From: Clostridium algoriphilum
Lineage (GTDB): Bacteria > Bacillota > Clostridia > Clostridiales > Clostridiaceae
Length of the DNA stretch: 43,781 nucleotides
Assembly: GCF_020443705.1 (NCBI RefSeq)
Contig: NZ_JAIZZK010000032.1
Location: 1-43,781, forward strand
Direction of reading: 5' to 3'
Below are positions 6,463 through 15,881 of the stretch, one piece after another. Position 1 is the first letter of the stretch; every line of letters begins with the position of its first letter. The notes below the pieces were generated by a model. The model had not been told where the DNA came from. It saw only the letters and a program-made list of their open reading frames with translations, and searched no databases. A program made the translations under genes and the position numbers.

Positions 6463-8673
6463 CTAATCTTCTTTTATAAGTTTATCTAGATCACTAGCTG
6501 AGTATTCTTCTTCTATTTCCTCATTGTCTTTCTTTTCTTCCTCGACTTCCTTTTCATCGACCCCTTCAACCATTTCAAAATAAATTTCATGAGAGGTTAA
6601 ATCAACTTTACTAACTACAATCTTTACCTCTTCTCCTAATTTATACGTTTTATTAGTTCTCTCACCAATAAGCGTTAAGTGTCTTTCATCAAAGACATAA
6701 TAGTCATCATCGAGGCTAGTCATATGGACTAATCCCTCTATAGTATTAGGGAGTTCCACAAACAAACCGAAATTAGTTACTGAAGAAATAATGCCATTAA
6801 ATTCTTCTCCAATCCTCTCACTCATGTATTCTGCTTTCTTTAAGTCATCAACATCTCTTTCAGCTTCCATGGCTACTCTTTCCATATCTGATGATTGTTT
6901 TGATGCTACTTCTACTTCCTTTTGTAATCTTTCCGTTCTTGCTTCACTTAACCCTCCATTTATAACCTCTTTAATTATCCTGTGGATCATTAAGTCAGGG
7001 TATCTTCTAATTGGTGACGTAAAGTGACAGTAATACTTGGCTGCTAAGCCAAAATGCCCAACACATTCTGGAGAATATTTTGCTTTCATCATAGAACGTA
7101 GTAATAAAGTACTTACCACCATCTCTTCTTTTTTCCCTTTAACTTTCTTTAGTATATCCTGAAGCATTCTAGGATGTACTTCATTTCCCCACTTTACCGC
7201 ATATCCTAAGTTATGTGCAAATTCACTAAAGCGCATTAATTTTTCTTCATCCGGGTCCTCATGAATTCTATACACAAATGGCACGTTTAGCCAGAACATA
7301 TGCTCAGCGATAGTTTCATTTGCTGTTAACATGAACTCCTCAATAACTCTATTTGCAATACCTCTTTCATAAGGTACAATATCTACAGGTTTTCCAAATT
7401 CATTTAATATTATCTTACATTCATCAAAGTCAAAATCTATAGCTCCTCTTCCCATTCTCTTTTTATTAAGAATAGAACATAACTCTTCCATATGTTTAAA
7501 GTCTTCATACAAGTAATCATACTTTTTAATTGTTTCTTCATCTTTATCTTTTAAAATTTTAGTAACATCAGTATAAGTCATTCTCTCATTAGTTTTTATA
7601 ATACTTTCTACTATCTCATGATCTATACTTTTGCCGTTTTTATCAATTTCCATAATACAACTAAGTGCCAATCTTTCCACTTTAGGATTTAGACTACAAA
7701 CACCATTAGATAATTTTTTAGGTAGCATTGGTATAACCCTATCAATTAGATATACTGAGGTTGCTCTTTTAAAAGCTTCTTTGTCTAAGGTATTTTTCTC
7801 TTTAACATAGTGAGAAACATCTGCTATGTGGACCCCTAATCGATAGTTGCCATTAGCTAATACTTCAATAGACACAGCATCATCTAAATCTTTAGCGTCC
7901 TCTCCATCTATAGTTACCATTCGTAAGTCTCTTAAATCTGTTCTTCGCTTGTATTCTTCTTCTGGAATTTCTTCATTTATATTGGCAGCATATGCTTCTA
8001 CATTTGGTGGAAATTCTTCTGGCAACTTATGTTTTTTAATTATGGCTAATATATCAATGCCAGTATCCCCTTTGTTTCCAAGGATTTCAATAATTTTTCC
8101 TTCAGGGTTTCTTCTTTGTTCTGGCCACTGAGTTATTTCAGCTATTACTATCTGACCTGTTTTAGCACCGCTTCTTTCTGATTTAGGAATAAATATGTCC
8201 TGAGCTATTCTCTTATCATCAGCTACTACAAATCCAAAGTTACTACTATCCTGATAAATTCCTATTATTGTTTTATTAGATCTTTCTATTACTTTTGCAA
8301 TCTCGCCTTCACATTTTTTACCTTTATTTTCTTCTTTTAAAACTTTCGCAAGAACTTTATCACCATTCATTGCTCCATTTACGTTATCTGCGGGGATAAA
8401 TATATCCGGTCTTTCTATTTCTGCTATTACAAATCCAAACCCTCTTTGGTGACCTTGGAATTTACCAACTACAAGACCCATCCTCTCTGGGATACCATAA
8501 TATTCAGTTTTGGTTTTAACTATATCACCATCTATCTCCATCTCGGCTAATACTGCTGCAAAACCTTTAATATCTTTCTTTCTAATATCAAACACTCTAC
8601 AAAGTTCTCCTATATTCATAGGTTTGTATGCTTCCTCTGTCATAAAGCTCATTAAGTTTTCTTTTATCTTCAT
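6463..8673 (-). CDS. rnr: Ribonuclease R
   Basis: A 736-residue 3'-5' exoribonuclease of the RNB family that degrades structured RNA and takes part in tmRNA-mediated decay and rRNA quality control. Order: an N-terminal winged-helix-like region (about 1-60), two cold-shock/OB domains (about 65-200), the RNB catalytic domain (about 250-590) with the metal-binding acidic cluster TIDGEDAKDLDDAVS near 255-270, then a C-terminal S1 domain (about 635-715) and an acidic tail rich in E and D. I start it at ATG 8673 because GGAGG (8681-8685) is 7 nt away; an upstream in-frame TTG at 8676 is too close. SecG, often the preceding gene in Clostridium, is absent upstream. Confidence 0.96.
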   Translation of the reverse strand: MKIKENLMSFMTEEAYKPMNIGELCRVFDIRKKDIKGFAAVLAEMEIDGDIVKTKTEYYGIPERMGLVVGKFQGHQRGFGFVIAEIERPDIFIPADNVNGAMNGDKVLAKVLKEENKGKKCEGEIAKVIERSNKTIIGIYQDSSNFGFVVADDKRIAQDIFIPKSERSGAKTGQIVIAEITQWPEQRRNPEGKIIEILGNKGDTGIDILAIIKKHKLPEEFPPNVEAYAANINEEIPEEEYKRRTDLRDLRMVTIDGEDAKDLDDAVSIEVLANGNYRLGVHIADVSHYVKEKNTLDKEAFKRATSVYLIDRVIPMLPKKLSNGVCSLNPKVERLALSCIMEIDKNGKSIDHEIVESIIKTNERMTYTDVTKILKDKDEETIKKYDYLYEDFKHMEELCSILNKKRMGRGAIDFDFDECKIILNEFGKPVDIVPYERGIANRVIEEFMLTANETIAEHMFWLNVPFVYRIHEDPDEEKLMRFSEFAHNLGYAVKWGNEVHPRMLQDILKKVKGKKEEMVVSTLLLRSMMKAKYSPECVGHFGLAAKYYCHFTSPIRRYPDLMIHRIIKEVINGGLSEARTERLQKEVEVASKQSSDMERVAMEAERDVDDLKKAEYMSERIGEEFNGIISSVTNFGLFVELPNTIEGLVHMTSLDDDYYVFDERHLTLIGERTNKTYKLGEEVKIVVSKVDLTSHEIYFEMVEGVDEKEVEEEKKDNEEIEEEYSASDLDKLIKED

Positions 8674-8861
8674 CAAGTTTCCTCCTACATATTTTTATAT
8701 TATATTTTTTATATTTCCCTAAAAAATATTTATTTTCACTTTATTTTTTTCTCATTATTATGTTAATCTTTTCTTGTGTTTCTATAATTGCTCACTTTAT
8801 TATAATCTAAAAAATACATCTAGTATATACTATGTACTTATATACTTCCCTATATCCAATA

Positions 8862-8905
8862 AAAGATGCCCACATTAAATAGTTCTATTTAATGTGGGCA
8901 TCTTT
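8862..8905 (-). terminator. Perfect 19-bp hairpin, probable terminator
   Basis: AAAGATGCCCACATTAAAT pairs perfectly with ATTTAATGTGGGCATCTTT around a 6-nt loop. The arms begin and end in A and T runs, so it could act in either direction. No protein gene ends immediately before it. It could back up the small-RNA terminator at 8966-8985 or be left from a lost gene. Confidence 0.65.
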
Positions 8906-8954
8906 GTCGAAACATGATATATAAAAATTTCTTCACAGAAATCGACTTTTTTAT

Positions 8955-9034
8955 ACAAAATAAAACAGCCCTTGGGGTCGGGCTGCTCTATAATAAATAA
9001 AAAGGGGGCTATTTATCTCTTTATTTATCTTTGC
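8955..9034 (-). ncRNA. Putative small RNA of about 80 nt
   Basis: A complete transcription unit without an open reading frame. A good promoter lies at 9041-9069. The transcript would start near 9034 and end in a terminator with stem CAGCCC/GGGCTG (8966-8985) and the T-rich tail TTTTATTTT. Upstream of the terminator, ATAAATA and TATTTAT can pair around a loop containing CCCCC. It lies between the RsuA-type gene and rnr on the same strand. The unit could be a trans-acting sRNA or a terminated leader of rnr. I do not recognise a known family. Confidence 0.45.
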
Positions 9035-9040
9035 ATCTTA

Positions 9041-9069
9041 ATTATATTAAATTTGATTAATGTTTGCAA
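9041..9069 (-). promoter_or_regulatory. SigA-type promoter of the putative small RNA
   Basis: On the minus strand: TTGCAA (9064-9069), a 17-bp spacer and a perfect TATAAT (9041-9046). Confidence 0.65.
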
Positions 9070-9166
9070 GTGTTTCCACTAATTTGGTTGTAAATAATTT
9101 TTAAAATAAGGATGTTTTATTCATGTTTTATTTACTCTTACCTATTTTACGATATTTTTGTCTAAA

Positions 9167-9883
9167 TTAAATTTCTTTTAATAAACTTATCTCTTGTTCC
9201 GACAATTCTCTGCATTGTCCTTCAAGTAAATCCTCATCTAATTTCAATGGACCAAAGCTAACTCTTCTTAAAAATACAACTTTCTTATCAATACTCTCAA
9301 ACATTCTTTTTACTTGATGGAATTTACCCTCTTGAATAGTAATCAATACTTCAGATCCATTTTCATCTGCATTTATTATATCTAATATAGCCGGCATACA
9401 TTTATATCCATCATCTATTACAACACCTTTCTTAAAGGTATTTACATTCCCTGCATCTACAAATTTATTAATTTCAGCATAATATACTTTATTAACATGA
9501 TTTTTAGGTGCTATTAATTTATGATTTAATTCACCATCATTAGTAATTAGAAGTAATCCTACTGTGTCTTTATCCAACCTACCTATAGGAAATGGATCAA
9601 ACGCATGATATTCATGATCTATTAAATCTATTACAGTTTCATCATGTTTATCTACAGTCGCAGAAACCACACCAGCAGGTTTGTTCATAATTAGGTATAT
9701 ATATTTTCTATAATTAATTTCTTCTCCTGATACCTTTATTACGGCTTTATCTGGGTCAACCTTCGTAGCACTATCTGACGCTATAACTCCATCTATCTCT
9801 ACAAGGCCTTTTTTAAGTAATGCCTTTACTTCTTTCCTTGTTCCATGACCTAAATTAGACAATATTTTATCTATTCTTTCCAT
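9167..9883 (-). CDS. RsuA/RluB/RluF-family pseudouridine synthase
   Basis: A 238-residue rRNA-modifying enzyme that converts uridine to pseudouridine. The N-terminal S4 RNA-binding domain covers about 1-48 (MERIDKILSNLGHGTRKEVK). The catalytic domain contains YLIMNKPAGVVSA and the family active-site motif GRLDKDTVGLLLITNDGEL, with D104 as the predicted catalytic aspartate. The C-terminal EGKFHQVKRMF motif is also present. Length and N-terminus fit the RsuA branch (small-subunit U516), but RluB/RluF-type specificity cannot be excluded by eye. Start ATG 9883 follows GAGGAG. It is preceded by the terminator of the next gene upstream, so it probably has its own promoter. Confidence 0.92.
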   Translation of the reverse strand: MERIDKILSNLGHGTRKEVKALLKKGLVEIDGVIASDSATKVDPDKAVIKVSGEEINYRKYIYLIMNKPAGVVSATVDKHDETVIDLIDHEYHAFDPFPIGRLDKDTVGLLLITNDGELNHKLIAPKNHVNKVYYAEINKFVDAGNVNTFKKGVVIDDGYKCMPAILDIINADENGSEVLITIQEGKFHQVKRMFESIDKKVVFLRRVSFGPLKLDEDLLEGQCRELSEQEISLLKEI

Positions 9884-9968
9884 ATCTATTCATCTCCTCA
9901 GCTATTTCTAAAACTTCATATACAATATATACAATATATAAAATATATAAAATCCTTGACTCATAAAA

Positions 9969-9992
9969 AAAACAGCCTTTAAAAGCTGTTTT
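9969..9992 (-). terminator. Terminator of the Y_Y_Y repeat gene
   Basis: AAAACAGC and GCTGTTTT pair around an 8-nt loop just after the stop codon. On the minus strand the stem runs into eight T. Confidence 0.8.
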
Positions 9993-9996
9993 ATAT

Positions 9997-12003
9997 TTAT
10001 TCTTTTACTTCTATCTCTATTATATCATAATCTTCATATGAAATACTCTTATAAGAGCTTTTTGATAATACTAGCATTTTGTAATTACCTTTAGTAAACG
10101 GCATAAAAATATAATCATTTTTTATGCTAAATTTTTGTACTAAGCTCCAGTCGCCTTTTTCCATAAGATAGAACTCATATAAGACTTCCTTACCACCCAT
10201 ACTTTGCGCAACAAGTGTTATCGTTTCATTAACCCTAAAGTTTGATGCTCCACACAAAATTTTTGTGTCTGTTATTGGTAGTGTTTCATGTACATGTATT
10301 TTTATCTCTCTTTTACTATCATATTCAACTGTACTCATTTTACTTTTTGCTAATAGCTCTATTACATATCTCCCACTACATTTAGGTTTTATTTCATAAC
10401 TCTTATGTTCAACAAAATCTGTTTGTTCTACTAAATGACCATCTATTTTTAAAACAAAATTTACAAGAGTATCCTTTGTATTTTCAGATATAACTTGGAG
10501 AGAAATTGTATCTCCCACCATAAAGTAATCTTTTGTAGGCATTAGAACGTAGTCTATTTGGGCAGGAATACATTCTAAGGCTTGGATATATACTACTGCA
10601 TGACTATCATAATCCCTTTTAGAGTACTTATCCTTTACCCTTACTTCCAATTTGAATTTGCCTTTTTCCTCTGGCGTGAAATTCACAAAATCTCGCATTC
10701 CAAATTCAATTTTCTCTTTTTCTTTATCATTTTGAGAAACTATAAAACTATATCTTAATGAAGTTCCCCCTGTTGCTTTAACTTTAACATTTACAGTTTC
10801 ACCTATAAGTACAATATCTTTCGTGTCTACTACTATATCCTCAATAACCACATTTACATTACCAATATCATCAATTATAAAATTCAAGTTATTTTTTTTC
10901 TCATAATCACCTTGAAAAGATGAATCTTTAACACATAAATTTACTTTATATTCGCCTGCTTCTTTTGGTGTCCATAAATAGCTATTATCTCTAGTATAAC
11001 CAAAATCCTCTGGGCATTCTCCATCGATCTTAAATTTATACAATAGTTCTTTCCCGCCTCTCGCAATACATTTAAAAACAATAGGAGTATCACATAACTG
11101 CGGCGAACTTAAATCACTAGTAAAACTCCGTATAGTTATTTCATCATAAGGGTTTACACTATAATGAATTAATGCTCTATCATCAAATTCATGAAGTGAA
11201 TACATATCCTTTGCCATGCATAATAGCTTATAATCACCTTTATTTTTTTCAACATAACTAATTAGTTTCTTAGTTGAATAATCTTGTATACATATAGCAT
11301 TTCCATTAGAATCAATTTTAACAAATTTGTATAAAACCATTCTATTATCCTCATAGTTTGCCTCTACCTCGAAAACTAGTTCTGCTTCTTCTAATATATC
11401 CTCAGTTAAGCATTTAAAACTAACAATTTCTAAAGATTGAATGGCTTGTACATTAAATGGCAATTTCATAAAGTCATCAAATGTATTTTCCGAGTCTATG
11501 TTTCTACATTCTACCAAAAACTCTTGCTTCCCAGAATATTTTGAAGCCCAGGTTAATTTGTTCTCTGGTGTATAATCTTTTATAAGTAACCAATTTTCAT
11601 GCTCGCGCACCCAATATCTATACATAATAGGATTTTTTATGGCGTCAACCGTTAAGGTAATTTTTTCACCTATCATTATTTCTGTTTTATCTATGTAAAT
11701 ATCATTTATTAACTTCTCTTCAATCTCTCCTACTATATAATCTATTTTTGACATAAAATCAAAGGGCTTGTTACTTTCTTTTCTTTTAGCTTGTACCATT
11801 ATTGAGTACTTACCATCTGTCTCTGGTTTCCACATAGCTTCACTAGCTCCACTTAATTTCTTCAAAGTAGTCCACGTTCCATCCATTCCTACAAGAAATT
11901 TATAGTTTAAATTATCTTCTAATTTATTTTCAACACTTATTTCAATTTCTTTATATTTTTCCTTAGGATTCTCTAAGCTAAACATTATGTTCATTTCATT
12001 CAT
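9997..12003 (-). CDS. Protein of seven Y_Y_Y (triple-tyrosine)-like beta-sandwich repeats
   Basis: A 668-residue protein made almost entirely of seven repeats of about 90 residues. Each has a YxF/YxY start (YKFLVG, YRYWVR, YKFVKI, YKFKID, YSFIVS, NFVLKI, YEFYLM), a central W/Y followed by a P or K-rich turn, and a final strand after G-x-Y/F (GKYSIMVQAK, GDYKLLCMAKD, GEYKVNLCVKD, GKFKLEVRVKD). This matches the Y_Y_Y domain, an Ig/FnIII-like fold found in two-component sensors and clostridial wall enzymes. No signal peptide, membrane segment, sortase signal or catalytic domain is visible, so it looks intracellular, or exported by a route not encoded in its N-terminus. It has its own terminator. 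Function unknown. Confidence 0.75.
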   Translation of the reverse strand: MNEMNIMFSLENPKEKYKEIEISVENKLEDNLNYKFLVGMDGTWTTLKKLSGASEAMWKPETDGKYSIMVQAKRKESNKPFDFMSKIDYIVGEIEEKLINDIYIDKTEIMIGEKITLTVDAIKNPIMYRYWVREHENWLLIKDYTPENKLTWASKYSGKQEFLVECRNIDSENTFDDFMKLPFNVQAIQSLEIVSFKCLTEDILEEAELVFEVEANYEDNRMVLYKFVKIDSNGNAICIQDYSTKKLISYVEKNKGDYKLLCMAKDMYSLHEFDDRALIHYSVNPYDEITIRSFTSDLSSPQLCDTPIVFKCIARGGKELLYKFKIDGECPEDFGYTRDNSYLWTPKEAGEYKVNLCVKDSSFQGDYEKKNNLNFIIDDIGNVNVVIEDIVVDTKDIVLIGETVNVKVKATGGTSLRYSFIVSQNDKEKEKIEFGMRDFVNFTPEEKGKFKLEVRVKDKYSKRDYDSHAVVYIQALECIPAQIDYVLMPTKDYFMVGDTISLQVISENTKDTLVNFVLKIDGHLVEQTDFVEHKSYEIKPKCSGRYVIELLAKSKMSTVEYDSKREIKIHVHETLPITDTKILCGASNFRVNETITLVAQSMGGKEVLYEFYLMEKGDWSLVQKFSIKNDYIFMPFTKGNYKMLVLSKSSYKSISYEDYDIIEIEVKE

Positions 12004-12315
12004 ATAAATTCACCTACCTTTATAAATAAGCTAAACAATACAAAAGTATTATTAAAAAATTAGCCTCTATACTGTTATATTATACTATAATTCCATTATT
12101 TGTAACAGTGTATGCTTCAATTTTTTTCTTTTATTTATAGACATAATTTTTTATCATTTTAATTTAATATAGTAATATATTGTATATTATAGTTTTTTAT
12201 AGTATTAAATATAGTATTATAAATTTAATACTGATTCAAACTTATGAAAATAGACTAGTAACAACGTTACTAGTCTATTTTATATATTCTATGTCTAACA
12301 AAAATCTTCTTTATA
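12004..12315. other. AT-rich intergenic region, no gene seen
   Basis: About 310 bp of very AT-rich DNA holding the pgi-operon terminator at its left end and, presumably, the promoter of the Y_Y_Y gene. A TATAAT on the minus strand (near 12080) has only a weak -35 partner. No RNA gene recognised. Confidence 0.5.
12247..12281 (-). terminator. Terminator of the pgi-YaiI operon
   Basis: AAAATAGACTAGTAAC and GTTACTAGTCTATTTT form a perfect 16-bp stem with a 3-nt loop, about 35 nt after the YaiI-type stop codon. On the minus strand it ends in TTTTCATAAG. Confidence 0.85.
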
Positions 12316-12756
12316 TTAGCTTTGCGCTTTTAGAATAAGCCTAATTAAACTGTTATAAAGCTTATCATCGTCTTCGTTTGTTCGTTTTTTAGGACCAAAG
12401 GTTTTGCCCCCACTCCGTCTTAACTTACTAGACAAATGCCTTTCAAATAACAATTTATCAATATTGCCATCATCATATATATGCCCTTTAGGTCCCATCG
12501 CATACGCGCCTTTGGCTAAAACCATAGCAGCTACCCCAAAATCTTGAGTTATTACTATATCTTTAGATTTTGCCTCATTAGCTACTTTCATATCAACACT
12601 TTGAAACCCACTATCAACATACCTTATTGAAGCATAATCACTATTTAAAACATGATTAATATCACAATACATAATAAGCTCTATAGAGTTTTCCTTAGCT
12701 GCTTTTTCTATAAGATGTTTACCAGGGCATCCATCTGCATCTACAATAATTCTCAT
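12316..12756 (-). CDS. YaiI/YqxD family protein (UPF0178, DUF188)
   Basis: A 146-residue protein of the UPF0178 family, which has a PIN-like nuclease fold by family knowledge, though no activity is established. Visible family blocks are MRIIVDADGCPGKHLIEKAA at the N-terminus with the acidic D6-D8 pair, VDSGFQSVDMKV, DIVITQDFGVAAMVLAKGA with a second aspartate, and the C-terminal GGKTFGPKKRTNEDD. Length matches the family. It starts 4 bp after the pgi stop codon with no clear ribosome-binding site of its own, so translation is probably coupled to pgi. The link to glucose-phosphate isomerase is positional only. Confidence 0.9.
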   Translation of the reverse strand: MRIIVDADGCPGKHLIEKAAKENSIELIMYCDINHVLNSDYASIRYVDSGFQSVDMKVANEAKSKDIVITQDFGVAAMVLAKGAYAMGPKGHIYDDGNIDKLLFERHLSSKLRRSGGKTFGPKKRTNEDDDKLYNSLIRLILKAQS

Positions 12757-12760
12757 TTAT

Positions 12761-14110
12761 CTAAAGTCTTTTTTCAAGTTCTGCTTTGAGTTCTTCGTAA
12801 CCTGATTTTCCAAGAAGAGCAAACATATTTTTCTTGTACGCTTCAACACCTGGTTGATCAAAAGGATTTACACCTGACAAGTATCCACTAATTGCACAAG
12901 ACTTTTCAAAGAAATAAGCCATATGTCCAAAATTATATGCTGTTAATGCTGGTACATTTAAAATTATATTAGGTACATCCCCGTCATTATGAGCAAGTAC
13001 TGTTCCTTGAAAAGCTTTTTTATTTACAAAATCCATAGTTTTTCCTGCTAAAAAGTTCAATCCATCTAAATCTTTATTGTCCTTTTCTACTACAAATTCT
13101 GTTCTTGGCTTTTCAACATTTATAACTGTTTCAAATATATTTCTTACGCCTTCTTGAATATACTGTCCCATAGAGTGTAAATCTGTAGAGAAATTAACTG
13201 CTGCTGGGAATATTCCCTTTTGATCTTTTCCTTCACTTTCGCCATAAAGTTGTTTCCACCACTCACCGAAATATTGAAGTGCTGGCTCATAGTTAACTAA
13301 AATCTCCGTAACCTTGCCTTTTCTATATAGTGCATTTCTAGCTGCTGCATATTTATAACAATCATTTTTATTTAAATCTTCATTGCTGTAAGCTATTCTT
13401 GCATCCGCTGCGCCCTTCATCATTTCATCGATATCAATACCCGCTGCTGCAATTGGAAGCAGTCCTACAGCTGTTAACACTGTGAATCTCCCTCCTACAT
13501 CATCCGGAATAACAAATGTTTCATAACCTTCTGCGTCTGCTGAATTTTTTAGAGCTCCTCTTGCTTTATCAGTGGTAGCAAAAATTCTTTCTTTTGCTCC
13601 TTCTTTACCATATTTCTTTTCTAATAAACCTTTGAATATTCTAAAAGCAATAGCTGGTTCAGTAGTAGTTCCTGATTTTGATATTACAATTATAGAAACA
13701 TCTTTACCCTCAATTGTATCAATTAAATCAGCCATGTATGTTGAACTTATATTATTTCCAGCAAAATATATTGCTGGTGATTTTCTTTTTTCGCTTGAAA
13801 GACTGTTATGAAAACTATGACATAACATTTCTATAGCCGCTCTAGATCCTAGGTAAGATCCACCTATTCCTATTACAATCAAGACTTCCGAATTACTTCT
13901 TATCTTTTTTGCAGCCTTCTTAATTTTTTCAAATTCCATTTTATCATAATTTAGGGGAAGGTCTATCCATCCTAAGAAATCATTACCAGCACCTGTTTTA
14001 TCTGTAAGCATTTTATGTGCGGCAGATACCATTGGTTGAAAATTAGAAATCTCATGCTCAGCCAAATATGGAATTGTTTTGCTCAAATCTAAAGATAAAA
14101 TCTTTTCCAT
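12761..14110 (-). CDS. pgi: Glucose-6-phosphate isomerase
   Basis: A 449-residue glycolytic enzyme interconverting glucose 6-phosphate and fructose 6-phosphate in the cytoplasm. Two SIS-type sugar-phosphate domains are visible: [16 protein letters not shown] (first), then [16 protein letters not shown] and [19 protein letters not shown]. The active-site region [21 protein letters not shown] is intact. I start it at ATG 14110, which has GGAGG 7 nt upstream and gives the usual Gram-positive length; a longer frame from 14140 adds a non-conserved stretch that contains the ribosome-binding site. It is followed at 4 bp by the YaiI-type gene. Confidence 0.96.
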   Translation of the reverse strand: MEKILSLDLSKTIPYLAEHEISNFQPMVSAAHKMLTDKTGAGNDFLGWIDLPLNYDKMEFEKIKKAAKKIRSNSEVLIVIGIGGSYLGSRAAIEMLCHSFHNSLSSEKRKSPAIYFAGNNISSTYMADLIDTIEGKDVSIIVISKSGTTTEPAIAFRIFKGLLEKKYGKEGAKERIFATTDKARGALKNSADAEGYETFVIPDDVGGRFTVLTAVGLLPIAAAGIDIDEMMKGAADARIAYSNEDLNKNDCYKYAAARNALYRKGKVTEILVNYEPALQYFGEWWKQLYGESEGKDQKGIFPAAVNFSTDLHSMGQYIQEGVRNIFETVINVEKPRTEFVVEKDNKDLDGLNFLAGKTMDFVNKKAFQGTVLAHNDGDVPNIILNVPALTAYNFGHMAYFFEKSCAISGYLSGVNPFDQPGVEAYKKNMFALLGKSGYEELKAELEKRL

Positions 14111-14386
14111 TAATATTCCTCCTTGTATACTATAAAGCAAATATTTAATAATTGTTTTGCTTTTGTATTCATCTGTTGTCGATAATAATTATAAACCAAC
14201 TTCTACGCTTAAGTTACTATTAAAACAACATAAAATAATTTTAGTTTATTAAAGATAATAAATCAAGTTTTTTAATAAAATTTGTTATTTATAACATATT
14301 TTGTTGTAAATAAATAAATATAATACGTACTCCCTAGTATTCTGTTGCATATATTAAAATATATTACTATATGAGGCGTGATTTTT

Positions 14387-15667
14387 TTGATTATACATGT
14401 TGTAAAAAAAGGTGAAAATTTATATGAGATATCCAAATTATATGGAATTTCATATAATAAGATTGCTTCTGACAATGAACTTACAAACCCAACTCAACTT
14501 GTGGTAGGCCAAACACTTGTTATATTACAAGGTACTCGAAAACACAAAATCCTTGCTGGTCAATCACTATACATGATAGCTAAAATGTATGGCGTAACTA
14601 TTGCAAACTTGTATGCAGCAAATCCTATTTTTAATAGTTCTATTATAATTTACCCTGGGGAAATTATTAATATACCCTCCTCGACTCAAAAATTAGGTTC
14701 TCTTGAAGTTAATGCTTATGCTCTTCCTGGTACTAATATGGATGTTCTTGCAAAAACTCTTCCAAACCTCACATATCTGAGTATCTTTAGTTATCAAGTG
14801 CAAGAGAATGGATCTCTAAAAGGCATTAATGATGTTCCTTTAATACAAGCTGCTAGGAGGGCTAGAGTAGCTCCTATGATGGTAATTACAAATTTAAGAG
14901 AGGGTGGTGGCTTTGATAGCGCATTAGCTCATACCATACTTACGAATGAAAATATACAAAATACATTATTAGATAACATAATTAATACATTGAAAACTAA
15001 AAATTACTACGGTTTAGATATAGATTTGGAATACATCTATCCCGAAGATAGAGAAAACTATAACAATTTTCTGCGTAAAACCGTAAATAAATTGAAACCT
15101 TTAGGCTATCCTGTTACTACGGCATTAGCTCCTAAACCATCTGGTGATATAAAAGGGTTGCTTTATGAAGCTCATGATTACCCAGTCCATGGAGCTCTTG
15201 TAAATCACGTTATACTAATGACCTATGAGTGGGGCTATACCGCTGGTCCACCACTTGCAGTATCTCCAATTAATGAAGTAAGAAAAATTCTTAACTACGC
15301 AGTAACTGTAATTCCAAGTAAAAAGATTTTCATGGGAATACCTAATTATGGTTACGATTGGACCTTGCCTTACGTAAAAGGCACTTCAGCAACAGCACTC
15401 GGTAATGTAGAAGCAGTAAATCTTGCACTGAAGGTAAATGCAGCTATTCAATATGACTATACCTCTCAAGCTCCATTTTTCAACTATTATGATTCTGCTG
15501 GTAAAAAACATGTAGTTTGGTTTGAAGATGCAAGGAGCATGAACGTGAAACTTAGAACTGCTAATGAATATAATTTAGGTGGAGTTAGTTATTGGACAAT
15601 CGGTAAATACTTCCCTCAAGCTTGGCTAGTTCAAAATTCACTATACGATATAAAGAAATTGCTTTAA
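14387..15667 (+). CDS. LysM-GH18 spore cortex-lytic type glycosidase (SleL/YaaH family)
   Basis: A 426-residue enzyme with two N-terminal LysM peptidoglycan-binding domains (about 2-48 and 52-98) and a GH18 TIM-barrel (about 105-420). The GH18 motif is LDIDLEY, with E215 the predicted proton donor, followed by PEDRENYNNFLRK as in SleL/YaaH N-acetylglucosaminidases that cleave spore cortex muropeptides at germination. I prefer the TTG start at 14387, because it yields the family's MIIHVVKKGENL beginning and leaves a usable gap to GAGG (14374-14376); a GTG at 14378 is only 1 nt from it. There is no classical signal peptide, which is usual for these spore proteins. It is monocistronic and divergent from pgi; a sporulation sigma promoter is expected but not identified. 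Confidence 0.9.
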   Translation: MIIHVVKKGENLYEISKLYGISYNKIASDNELTNPTQLVVGQTLVILQGTRKHKILAGQSLYMIAKMYGVTIANLYAANPIFNSSIIIYPGEIINIPSSTQKLGSLEVNAYALPGTNMDVLAKTLPNLTYLSIFSYQVQENGSLKGINDVPLIQAARRARVAPMMVITNLREGGGFDSALAHTILTNENIQNTLLDNIINTLKTKNYYGLDIDLEYIYPEDRENYNNFLRKTVNKLKPLGYPVTTALAPKPSGDIKGLLYEAHDYPVHGALVNHVILMTYEWGYTAGPPLAVSPINEVRKILNYAVTVIPSKKIFMGIPNYGYDWTLPYVKGTSATALGNVEAVNLALKVNAAIQYDYTSQAPFFNYYDSAGKKHVVWFEDARSMNVKLRTANEYNLGGVSYWTIGKYFPQAWLVQNSLYDIKKLL

Positions 15668-15758
15668 TTTGAGTTTTTCTATATAAAATGAATGAGATCT
15701 GAAATATGGTCAATACTTTAAATATACCAACCTTACAATAATAAAATATATGCTTTAT

Positions 15759-15798
15759 AAAAATACTGCACTGGGTTCCCCCTAAGTGCAGTATTTTT
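15759..15798 (+). terminator. Terminator of the LysM-GH18 gene
   Basis: AAAAATACTGCACT and AGTGCAGTATTTTT form a perfect 14-bp stem with a 12-nt loop and T-rich tail. It is symmetrical and could also end minus-strand transcripts of the HEPN-like gene. Confidence 0.85.
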
Positions 15799-15881
15799 AT
15801 TATCCCAAATCAATGTGCTATATTAGAATTTTATAAAAATCGTAACCACTTTGATATCTAATATAGAACTACTCGTCGAAG

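Larger units (their letters stand above)
8677..9166. other. Intergenic region with hairpins and a putative RNA unit
   Basis: No protein gene is visible in these 490 bp. From right to left on the minus strand there is a promoter, an AT-rich RNA with a terminator, a second very strong hairpin, then about 180 AT-rich bases leading to rnr. A TATAAT-like box near 8800 could serve rnr, but no acceptable -35 box accompanies it. Confidence 0.6.

Noticed and set aside
14280-14300. TTGTTATTTATAACAT as a second Rex operator
   Set aside because: The half sites are spaced 2 bp too closely for the Rex consensus, and neither flanking gene (pgi, LysM-GH18) is a typical Rex target.
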